A stretch of 11,984 nucleotides of DNA from Myxococcales bacterium (GTDB taxonomy: Bacteria; Myxococcota_A; Polyangia; Polyangiales; Houyiibacteriaceae). The stretch is from contig CP070650.1 of NCBI GenBank assembly GCA_020354595.1, positions 2,731,500 to 2,743,483 on the forward strand, read 5' to 3'. This document shows, one piece after another, positions 1 through 5,316 of this stretch. The notes beneath the pieces are model-generated. The model saw nothing but the letters and a program-made list of their open reading frames with translations, made no database searches and was not told the origin of the DNA. Every line of letters starts with the position of its first letter. The stretch's first letter is position 1. A program made the translations under genes and the position numbers.

Positions 1-286
1 AGCGTGCATGCGCCGCGTCGACTGCGTGGGCAAATGCGTCGTCGGCTTCGAGCTTGGCCTGAGCGTCGCGCACGCCGCCGCGTGCCTCGATGCGCGCGAC
101 GCGACGATGGGCTAGTGGGCAGGTGAGCCAATATCGGGTGGGAAACGGTTCGCCCTGATCGAGCAGCGGGGGCACTTCCGCGACGATCGGCAAGCCCAGG
201 TGACAACGGCGCAGGACGGTGGACGTCGCGCGCAACGGTCGCCCGATCTGGAGGGCCAGGACCTCGTTGTCGCGCGCTTCGGTCAT
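1..286 (-). CDS. DUF501 family protein (partial, C-terminus off the left edge)
   Basis: The first 95 codons of a gene that leaves the window. It starts at ATG 286-284, inside the stop codon of the upstream YkgJ-like gene (shared ATGA), so the two are probably translationally coupled; an AAGGA lies about 12 nt upstream of the start. The translation begins MTEARDNEVLALQIGRPLRA, followed by CHLGLPIV near residues 28-35 and FPTRYWLTCPLAHRRVARIE near residues 48-67. Cys-His-x-Gly-x-Pro followed by a (Y/W)WLTCP-type motif and R(I/L)E is the signature of DUF501, a short conserved family of unknown biochemical function with several conserved cysteines. In actinobacteria it commonly sits near enolase, the divisome gene ftsB and exopolyphosphatase; none of these is visible here. 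The family call rests on motif recognition only, and the role is unknown. Confidence 0.82.
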   Translation of the reverse strand, partial: MTEARDNEVLALQIGRPLRATSTVLRRCHLGLPIVAEVPPLLDQGEPFPTRYWLTCPLAHRRVARIEARGGVRDAQAKLEADDAFAHAVDAAHAR

Positions 287-1317
287 GACGCGCGCATACG
301 GTCCTTGACCTCGGTCCAATAGTCGGACTCACCAACGAGCTCGACCATCATCACCGCTTCGGCGGCGGCGCGATCGGCTCTGCTGCCCGATTCGCGTAAA
401 CGGGCGCAGATGTCTTCGGCGATGGTGAGCCGCGTCGCCAGCTCGGCGCGCGCCAACGCGAAGTGGTAGTCCTCGGCCCACTTGAGCGCCCAGATCTCGT
501 CGGCAATCCAGTCGCCGAAGACCTCTCTGCTCGTCCGCGCCTTCGGGGACCGCGCTTGAGCACGATCGAAAGCAGGAGACCAGGGTCGCCCGGGCGGGCG
601 CGGGGTGTGCCCGTTTTGAATGGCGCGAATCGTATCGCCCACCCAAGCCATCGCCACGCCGAACTGCGAGCCGTCGCGCGCCCCGATGAACTCGTCGGCC
701 TGTTTGTCCCAGCTGCTCCCACGGAGCGCGGGGAACGAGTGGGTCTCGAGGATCTGCATGAGTGTCTCGCGTCCGCGGAGACGACGGAGGTAATCCGCTT
801 CGATCGCTTCCCACTCGGAGAACTTGACCTCCTTGTTCGCGCGCATGGGGACCCGCTTGATGCGCCGATCCGCAATGAGCCGCCCGCCCTCGGAAACCGA
901 CGACTCGGCACTGTCGGGATCGATGTCGGGGCGGTCGCCCATCGTTCGGCACGGACACCGGTGTTCGGTCGTGATGCGCCCACCAACGGGCGTGGCGACG
1001 AGCCCCAGGGGGAACCGGCGGCAACCGTCGGGCTTGGCCTCGGGACCGAGCTCGGCGTGGACCGCACAACGCTGATCGGACATCAAGAACACACACCCGC
1101 CGTCGGCGGCGGTGTTCAGCATGTAGTCGTCGTGGTGGTCATTCCAACCAGCCGACTTTCGGTCAATACGCCGCATCTGGGCGCACTCCTTCTTGGTCAG
1201 CGGTCCGATCCCGTGGATGTCCGTACAGCACAGGCCGTCGCCGAAGCAGGTGTAGCGAGCACCAGGGCGCGCTAACAGCGGTCGAACCTTCGTCTTTTTC
1301 TTCTTGTTTCCTGCCAT
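283..1317 (-). CDS. YkgJ-type cysteine-cluster protein
   Basis: A 344-aa protein with an N-terminal cysteine cluster: C24, C30-C31, C45, C75, C84, C99 and the C121-P-C123 pair. The spacing C-x5-CC, then C-x8-C, then C-RRFPL and a final CxC matches the YkgJ/UPF0153 family, thought to bind a metal, probably zinc or an Fe-S cluster. The function is not established. The lysine-rich N-terminus (KKKKTK, residues 5-10) is probably cytosolic, and I see no signal peptide or membrane segment. Residues 150-344 form a long, mostly helical, charged extension with W/D/E-rich stretches, well beyond the usual 100-150-residue family core and unrecognised by me. It overlaps the DUF501 gene by 4 bp and is divergent from the 176-aa gene across a 73-bp gap. 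Only a weak AGGA lies 13-15 nt upstream of the ATG. Confidence 0.82.
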   Translation of the reverse strand: MAGNKKKKTKVRPLLARPGARYTCFGDGLCCTDIHGIGPLTKKECAQMRRIDRKSAGWNDHHDDYMLNTAADGGCVFLMSDQRCAVHAELGPEAKPDGCRRFPLGLVATPVGGRITTEHRCPCRTMGDRPDIDPDSAESSVSEGGRLIADRRIKRVPMRANKEVKFSEWEAIEADYLRRLRGRETLMQILETHSFPALRGSSWDKQADEFIGARDGSQFGVAMAWVGDTIRAIQNGHTPRPPGRPWSPAFDRAQARSPKARTSREVFGDWIADEIWALKWAEDYHFALARAELATRLTIAEDICARLRESGSRADRAAAEAVMMVELVGESDYWTEVKDRMRAS

Positions 1318-1334
1318 GAGAGCCGGTGTTTCCT

Positions 1335-1358
1335 AAAGGGGGGTCTGACCCCTTTTTT
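1335..1358. repeat. G/C-arm palindrome with flanking A and T tracts in a divergent gap
   Basis: AAAGGGG (1335-1341) faces CCCCTTT (1349-1355), continuing into a run of six T. In another register GGGGTC (1340-1345) and GACCCC (1347-1352) are perfect inverted arms around one T. The shape resembles a Rho-independent terminator, but it sits between the 5' ends of two divergent genes, where no upstream gene on the plus strand needs terminating. GGGGTC-TGACCCC palindromes with A/T flanks are, as I recall, dispersed in many proteobacterial genomes as REP-like elements linked to REP-associated tyrosine transposases. No such transposase is in this window. It could be a REP element, an operator for the divergent pair, or an early-termination hairpin in the 5' leader of either gene. 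Confidence 0.5.
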
Positions 1359-1384
1359 CTTTAAGCCTTTTTCTGGGATATGAT
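1356..1384 (+). promoter_or_regulatory. Possible promoter, TATGAT -10 with a poor -35
   Basis: TATGAT at 1379-1384 matches the sigma-70 -10 consensus at five of six positions in a locally AT-rich stretch and ends 6 nt before the ATG at 1391. A 17-nt spacer puts the -35 at 1356-1361 (TTTCTT), which fits poorly. If used, the transcript would start at or just before the ATG, giving a leaderless mRNA; this agrees with the lack of a Shine-Dalgarno sequence ahead of that gene. Low confidence. Confidence 0.28.
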
Positions 1385-1390
1385 TTCGAG

Positions 1391-1921
1391 ATGGCAGCGA
1401 GTCCTTCACCGCTCGTGGGGTACAACACGAACGTGCGCCATAAGGGAAAGCTGTATCACATTCAAACCGAGGATTCGGGTGTGAAGCGGCCGCACGTCAT
1501 CACGCAGCTTTTTGCCGATGGTGGGCGCATCCTCGCTTCCGAGAAGACGTCCTACGAGGAGCACCTCGACGCCGACAATCTGTCGGCCGTCGTCAAGCAG
1601 CTCATGCAGGACCAGCACAAGCGAGTATTCATCGCACTGCGGGATGGCGTCTACGACGAAGAGGGGCCTGAAGAGTCGAAGGACGGCACAACGGCCGCTG
1701 ACGCCTCGCCGGCCGAGGTGGCCACCGAGGTGCTCGAGCACGCAGCCGCACGTCTGATGGAAGGCTCACCCACCTACGAGCAGATCAAACCAGGAAGCGG
1801 TTCACACAAACGCGTCTCTCAGGCACCGCCGTCGCCATTCGGGCACGAGGTGTTGACGGAAAAGACGCTCGACGAAGTCATTCTCGCGTACCTCGCGCAA
1901 GACCTCGAAACCGGGACCTGA
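1391..1921 (+). CDS. Conserved protein of unknown function ('GYNTNVRHKG' type)
   Basis: A 176-aa protein with no named domain that I can assign. I recall proteins with the same opening pattern in myxobacteria: GYNTNVRHKGKLYHIQTEDSG at residues 10-30, then ITQLFADGG near 37-45, KTSYEEHL near 52-59 and QHKRVFIALRDG near 75-86. The middle (88-145) is acidic and low in complexity, probably disordered. A second conserved block, EKTLDEVILAYLAQDL (157-172), looks like a short amphipathic helix that could be a docking peptide. There is no signal peptide or membrane segment, so it is probably cytosolic. The start is ATG 1391 with no Shine-Dalgarno sequence. It is followed after 53 bp by the SCP2 gene, which appears to have its own promoter. 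The function is unknown; the two-block layout suggests an adaptor, which is only an inference. Confidence 0.8.
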   Translation: MAASPSPLVGYNTNVRHKGKLYHIQTEDSGVKRPHVITQLFADGGRILASEKTSYEEHLDADNLSAVVKQLMQDQHKRVFIALRDGVYDEEGPEESKDGTTAADASPAEVATEVLEHAAARLMEGSPTYEQIKPGSGSHKRVSQAPPSPFGHEVLTEKTLDEVILAYLAQDLETGT

Positions 1922-1932
1922 GGCTGCCCGGC

Positions 1933-1961
1933 TTGACAGTCTCTCGGGCGCGTTGTTAGCT
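1933..1961 (+). promoter_or_regulatory. Sigma-70-type promoter of the SCP2/coiled-coil pair
   Basis: A perfect TTGACA (1933-1938), a 17-nt spacer and TTAGCT (1956-1961) as a weak -10, in the 53-bp gap after the 176-aa gene. Transcription would begin near 1968, leaving a leader of about 7 nt before the ATG at 1975, with no room for a Shine-Dalgarno sequence. The -10 keeps the first T and last T but is otherwise poor; the perfect -35 at the right spacing carries the call. Confidence 0.5.
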
Positions 1962-1974
1962 CAACGCCCTCAAA

Positions 1975-2298
1975 ATGCCCGACGCACAGACTTCATTCAC
2001 GCAAGATATTCCGAGGTCGATCGAAAGTGATCTCGACAAGGCCAAGGCCGTCGATGCGGTGTTCCTGTTCAAAGTCGCCGGGGAAGGCGGCGGTGTCTGG
2101 ACCGTCAACATGAAGGACGCTCCGGGGGTCAGCGAGGGCGATTTGGGCAACGCCGAGTGCACGATCGAGCTCTCGACCGAAGACTGGAAGGCGATGACAG
2201 ACAAACCAGGCTCCGCGATGCAGTTCTTCATGCAGGGTAAGATCAGGGTGACCGGAAACGCGCTGCTAGCCACGAAGCTCCAAGCCGTGATTGGGTAG
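1975..2298 (+). CDS. SCP2 sterol-binding-fold (lipid-carrier) protein
   Basis: A 107-aa single-domain protein close to the usual length of a stand-alone SCP2 domain. The family pattern is clear. After a helical N-terminus come a strand pair (VFLFKVAGEGGGVWTVNM, 29-46), then AECTIELSTEDWKAM (60-74), then a Gly and MQFFMQGKIRVTGN with LLATKL (82-102), the conserved 'FM-x-GK-I-x-V-x-G' ending. SCP2 folds make a hydrophobic tunnel that binds sterols, fatty acids or acyl-CoAs; bacterial single-domain members have no settled substrate. Cytosolic, with no signal peptide. The start ATG 1975 lacks a Shine-Dalgarno sequence and lies about 7 nt after the predicted transcript start. The coiled-coil gene follows after 9 nt, so the two are almost certainly co-transcribed. 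A lipid or polyester-granule role is suggested by that neighbour but is inferred. Confidence 0.88.
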   Translation: MPDAQTSFTQDIPRSIESDLDKAKAVDAVFLFKVAGEGGGVWTVNMKDAPGVSEGDLGNAECTIELSTEDWKAMTDKPGSAMQFFMQGKIRVTGNALLATKLQAVIG

Positions 2299-2307
2299 CT
2301 CCGAGCG

Positions 2308-2601
2308 ATGCGCATTCTCAAGGAACGGCCGTTCAAGCTCATGCAAGACCCCCGGTTCGTGGAGCTGATGAAGAACCCTCACGTCCAGAAGCTCGCCGTG
2401 CGGGCGTTTCGCCTCCGCGGGCGCGTCGAGGGAGCCATCGACCAGCGCGTTCAGCAAATGGCCGGCAGGCTGAACTTGGCGACCCAAAGAGACCTTCGGG
2501 CGCTGCACCGCCGGATTCGTCATCTCGAGGAGGAGCTCCGAGAAACCGAGGAGCGGCTCAACGCCGCTGAAGGTCTCGAAGAAGCTCCGGCCCATAGCTG
2601 A
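2308..2601 (+). CDS. Small coiled-coil protein, phasin-like
   Basis: A 97-aa highly charged protein. Residues 1-35 (LMQDPRFVELMKNPHVQKLAVRAF) form an amphipathic helix; residues 60-87 (QRDLRALHRRIRHLEEELRETEERL) have a heptad pattern typical of a coiled coil. 'LNLATQRDLRALHRRI' resembles the 'LNLPTRxDLDxLxxRI' segment that leads into the coiled coil of phasin-type proteins and the PhaE subunit of polyhydroxyalkanoate synthase. Phasins coat polyester granules; whether this is one cannot be decided from sequence alone. It follows the SCP2 gene by 9 nt with only a weak purine-rich site (GAG at 2303-2305). Its last 44 bp overlap the 3' end of the opposing DUF4112 gene. The gene is confident; the phasin suggestion is weak. 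Confidence 0.7.
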   Translation: MRILKERPFKLMQDPRFVELMKNPHVQKLAVRAFRLRGRVEGAIDQRVQQMAGRLNLATQRDLRALHRRIRHLEEELRETEERLNAAEGLEEAPAHS

Positions 2602-3055
2602 AACCGAAGTAGAACAACGCAACCAGGGGCACGATGATGCTCACGATCGCGATGCTGACCCCCAGCGCGACGACGACGTAATCCCACGCCGAGGCCCTCG
2701 AGTCCGGCGTTTCGTGCTCCCGAATGAGCTCGAGATTCCGGCGATTGGCCTTGAACGCGACGTCGAAGATATCGCCGACCACCGGCAGCGATCCGAACAC
2801 CGTGTCGATCAGGATGTTGAGGACCATCCGCCACAGCACCACCCTCGGAACCCCGCGACGAACCGCGAGTGAGAGCAAACCGATCGATCCCGTGCCGGTC
2901 ACTGCGTCACCGATGCCGGGAAACAGGATTCCGATGATCGGGTCCAGCCCGAAACGAACCTGGGTCCCCGGAATGCGAAACCGATCGTCGAGAAGCGTCA
3001 CCAGGCGCTCGGCCCACTTCCTGAGCTTGGAGACGGAGTCACCGGAGTCGGCCAT
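2558..3055 (-). CDS. DUF4112 membrane protein
   Basis: A 165-aa protein showing the DUF4112 signature almost in full. LLDDRFRIPGTQVRFGLDPIIG (21-42) is followed by FPGIGDAVT (45-53), then RMVLNILIDTVFGSLPVVGDIFDVAFKANRRN (76-107). The paired 'PGIGD' and 'PVVGD-x-FD' motifs and the KANRRN end are diagnostic. Hydrophobic stretches at about 38-66, 76-100 and especially 125-152 suggest membrane attachment. The family function is unknown. It is the last gene of the minus-strand run murI, kinase-receiver, DUF4112, with a 21-bp gap to the kinase gene and no strong ribosome site, consistent with one transcript. It overlaps the opposing coiled-coil gene at the 3' ends (2558-2601). Confidence 0.88.
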   Translation of the reverse strand: MADSGDSVSKLRKWAERLVTLLDDRFRIPGTQVRFGLDPIIGILFPGIGDAVTGTGSIGLLSLAVRRGVPRVVLWRMVLNILIDTVFGSLPVVGDIFDVAFKANRRNLELIREHETPDSRASAWDYVVVALGVSIAIVSIIVPLVALFYFGFSYGPELLRDLQRR

Positions 3056-3076
3056 GGCCGAACTCTAGGCGCGGGT

Positions 3077-4393
3077 TCAATCGCGGGCCAGAACCCGATC
3101 GCCGCACACTTCGCCGAACACGGTCCGGAGCCGCTCGCGCAGATTCGATCCCTTCTCGAGGAAGTGGTGAATACCGAGCTGATGCAAGAGCTGAACGTCG
3201 TGCTCCTGGGCGCCCGCACTGACCGAGATGATCGAACAGCTCTGCGCAAGGCCCTCGCCCTTGAGTTGCATGCAAACCTCGACACCATTCATTCGAGGCA
3301 TGTGCAGGTCGAGGAGCATCACATCCGGCTCCACGTCTTGGACGGCCTTCAGCGCTTCCTCGCCGTCGTGGGCCACGCGTATATCCGCGCCCCCGATGAT
3401 CTGCCGGACGTAGAACGTCAGGATCTTCGCAAGGTCGACGTCGTCGTCGACGATCAGCACCGACAGCGGCTTGGCGCTGCTCACGGCGGGACTCTCGCTA
3501 CGCGATCGGTCGTCCTGAACCCCCCGCATCTGCCACGCTGCCGCTTCCGCGCTTTGAACGCGCTGCTGCGGATCGGGGCTGAGCATCTCGTGCACGACCT
3601 GAGCGAGCGCGGCCGGACAATCGGGACGAATCTCATCCAGCGGGGGCGGCTCGCCACGTTCGTGGGACGCGATGACTTCCCGAATCGTCGAGCCCGCGTA
3701 CGGCCGGGCTCCCGTAAGAAGCTCGTAGGCCACGACCCCGAGGCCGAAGATGTCGACGAGATGCCCGCTACCAGGCTCGGCCGTGTTGAGCAGGGCCTCG
3801 GGCGCCATGTACGGGGGCGATCCCGCCACGCGCTGTTGACCGTTGACGTCGAACTCGGGGAGCACGAGGCCAAAGTCCATCAAGACGACGCGATGCACGG
3901 GCGTGAGCATGACGTTGTCCGGCTTGATGTCGCGGTGGACGAGGCCGGCTCTGTGCACGACGCTGAGCCCCTCGGCTGCTGGAAGCACGATCTGAACGAC
4001 CTCGGCTGGGTTAAAACGCTGCCCGCCGGCCCAACGCGTCCCCGCGTGCTGCGTCAACGAGACGCCGTACACGCGCTCCATCACCAGGTAGTCGATCCCG
4101 CGGTGCTCTCCGAGGGTGTGAACACTCACCAAGCTCGGATGTTGGAACGCCGCCAACGCCCGCGCTTCATTTCGAAGTGGAGGGCTCAACGGATTCGGCC
4201 AAGCGGCCTTGATCGCCACCCGCCGATGGAGCAGGTGGTCGTGCGCCTCGAAGACCTGGCCCATGCCTCCACGTCCGAGAAGCTGCATGATTTCATAGAC
4301 ACCATCGAGCAGCTCACCTGTGGCGAAGATTCGGTTCTCTTCCCCGATCGGCGGCTCGCTCGCGGCAATGGCACGTCCCCCCATGTTCCGCAT
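3077..4393 (-). CDS. Ser/Thr protein kinase fused to a response-regulator receiver domain
   Basis: A 438-aa protein with two complete signalling domains. The kinase domain (about 32-291) has the glycine loop GRGGMG (40-45), VAIK with K62, a likely alpha-C glutamate E76, HRDIKPDN with catalytic D155, DFG (173-175) and SPPYMAPE (192-199), so it should be active. Residues 292-308 are a polar linker. The receiver domain (about 310-428) has acidic residues D316-D318, phosphoacceptor D362 in LLDLHMPRMNG, S392 and K414, all the residues needed for phosphorylation. There is no membrane segment and no PASTA repeats, so a soluble enzyme whose receiver could gate the kinase. It lies 44 bp after murI and 21 bp before DUF4112. 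The start is uncertain: ATG 4393 is used, ATG 4384 is possible, and neither has a good ribosome site. The domains are certain; the direction of control between them is inferred. Confidence 0.92.
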   Translation of the reverse strand: MRNMGGRAIAASEPPIGEENRIFATGELLDGVYEIMQLLGRGGMGQVFEAHDHLLHRRVAIKAAWPNPLSPPLRNEARALAAFQHPSLVSVHTLGEHRGIDYLVMERVYGVSLTQHAGTRWAGGQRFNPAEVVQIVLPAAEGLSVVHRAGLVHRDIKPDNVMLTPVHRVVLMDFGLVLPEFDVNGQQRVAGSPPYMAPEALLNTAEPGSGHLVDIFGLGVVAYELLTGARPYAGSTIREVIASHERGEPPPLDEIRPDCPAALAQVVHEMLSPDPQQRVQSAEAAAWQMRGVQDDRSRSESPAVSSAKPLSVLIVDDDVDLAKILTFYVRQIIGGADIRVAHDGEEALKAVQDVEPDVMLLDLHMPRMNGVEVCMQLKGEGLAQSCSIISVSAGAQEHDVQLLHQLGIHHFLEKGSNLRERLRTVFGEVCGDRVLARD

Positions 4394-4437
4394 ATCAGTA
4401 TTTACATACTATAGCGGTAACACTGTAATTGCCACCT
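4394..4437 (-). promoter_or_regulatory. AT-rich island with palindrome upstream of the kinase-receiver gene
   Basis: The 44-bp gap between murI and the kinase gene is strikingly AT-rich for this genome. It holds a perfect inverted repeat, AGTAT-TTAC-ATACT (4397-4410). On the minus strand TATAGT (4413-4408) and TAAATA (4404-4399) could be -10 elements, but no convincing -35 sits at the right distance. It could be an internal promoter with an operator, letting the kinase be expressed apart from murI. Confidence 0.35.
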
Positions 4438-5238
4438 TCAGAGGTCGATCGCCTCGATATCCAGCCCTTGGACCGGTTTTCCAAGGAATCTCGAGGCGGA
4501 TGCCGCGAATTGGCCCGGCAGATCGGTCACGAGGATCCTCAGGCTCCCGCCCGGCCCTGCCCGTGGCTCGCCTTGCATCTCGCTCAGGGCGGCCGCTGTG
4601 GCCTCCGCACTGTCGACGATGATCACGTCATGGCCGAGGAGCTCGGCAGCCACATCGTGGATGGTCTCGTTGAGAAGCGGATAATGGGTGCAACCAAGGA
4701 CGATGGTGTCGACGTCGACCTCGACGAGCGGCCGCAGGTAGCGCTGCGCCGCGAGGCGGGGTACCTCGCCGGTCACCCAGCCCTCTTCGGCAAGCGGCAC
4801 GAACAGGGGAGCGGGTTGCGCGAAGACTCGCATGGTCTGGTTTTCGCCCTGAATTGCACGCTCGTAGGCTCCGGAGGCCACCGTCCCCGCGGTGGCGAGG
4901 ACCCCGATCCGGCCGCTGCGGGTCGCCCACACGCCGGCCCGCGCGCCGGGTTGGATCACCCCGATGACCGGGATGTCCAGCCGCGTCTGGAGCGCCTCGA
5001 GGGCGACGCCGCTCGCGGTGTTGCAGGCGACGATCAAGAGCTTGATGTCGTAGCTCAGAAGCCGGTCCGCGCAGCCGATCGCATACTTGATGACGGTTTC
5101 GGCGCTGCGGGTGCCGTACGGAACTCGCGCGGTGTCCCCCAGATAGACCAGGTCTTCGGCGGGCAGTGCCGCAGCGATGGCGCGAGCGACGGTGAGGCCG
5201 CCCAGCCCGGAATCGAAGATGCCAATCGGCTTTGCCAC
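4438..5238 (-). CDS. murI: Glutamate racemase
   Basis: A 266-aa cytosolic enzyme that converts L-glutamate to D-glutamate, the second residue of the peptidoglycan stem peptide, without a cofactor. Motifs: IGIFDSGLGGLTV with D9, YLGDTARVPYG (32-42), the first catalytic cysteine C72 in ACNTAS and the second, C183, in GCTHYP with H185. The length is standard for MurI. The chosen start is GTG 5238-5236, giving MAKPIGIFDSG, where the family normally starts. The frame stays open to 5442, but that extension has no family similarity and would run into the divergent histidine-kinase gene. The ribosome site is weak (GGGG about 3 nt upstream). It heads a minus-strand run with the kinase-receiver and DUF4112 genes, which may link envelope-precursor synthesis to phospho-signalling. 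Identity is secure; the exact start is likely. Confidence 0.95.
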   Translation of the reverse strand: MAKPIGIFDSGLGGLTVARAIAAALPAEDLVYLGDTARVPYGTRSAETVIKYAIGCADRLLSYDIKLLIVACNTASGVALEALQTRLDIPVIGVIQPGARAGVWATRSGRIGVLATAGTVASGAYERAIQGENQTMRVFAQPAPLFVPLAEEGWVTGEVPRLAAQRYLRPLVEVDVDTIVLGCTHYPLLNETIHDVAAELLGHDVIIVDSAEATAAALSEMQGEPRAGPGGSLRILVTDLPGQFAASASRFLGKPVQGLDIEAIDL

Positions 5239-5276
5239 GTGCCCCGTGCGGGCCAAGGTTACACACCCGTCCCGAA

Positions 5277-5300
5277 AGAGCCACCAGTGGGGTGGTCTCT
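5277..5300. promoter_or_regulatory. Imperfect inverted repeat between murI and the histidine-kinase operon
   Basis: AGAGCCACC (5277-5285), the 5-nt centre AGTGG, then GGTGG-T-CTCT (5291-5300): two nine-base arms paired apart from one extra T. It lies in the 78-bp divergent gap, 39 bp before murI and 17 bp before the kinase ATG, where a shared operator or promoter would be expected. I see no convincing -35/-10 pair for either gene, so the role is a guess. Confidence 0.3.
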
Positions 5301-5316
5301 GGTAGGCTGCAAACGC

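Noticed and set aside
3164..4414. A 416-codon open frame on the plus strand opposite the Ser/Thr kinase
   Set aside because: A shadow of GC-biased codons in the kinase gene. The minus-strand product has all kinase and receiver motifs; this one has none.
4429..5316. Long open frame on the plus strand running into the ATPase-less histidine kinase, as if it had an extra 296-residue N-terminus
   Set aside because: It is antisense to murI throughout, has low-complexity composition and no domain. The receiver-like, PAS and HisKA content starts only after ATG 5317.
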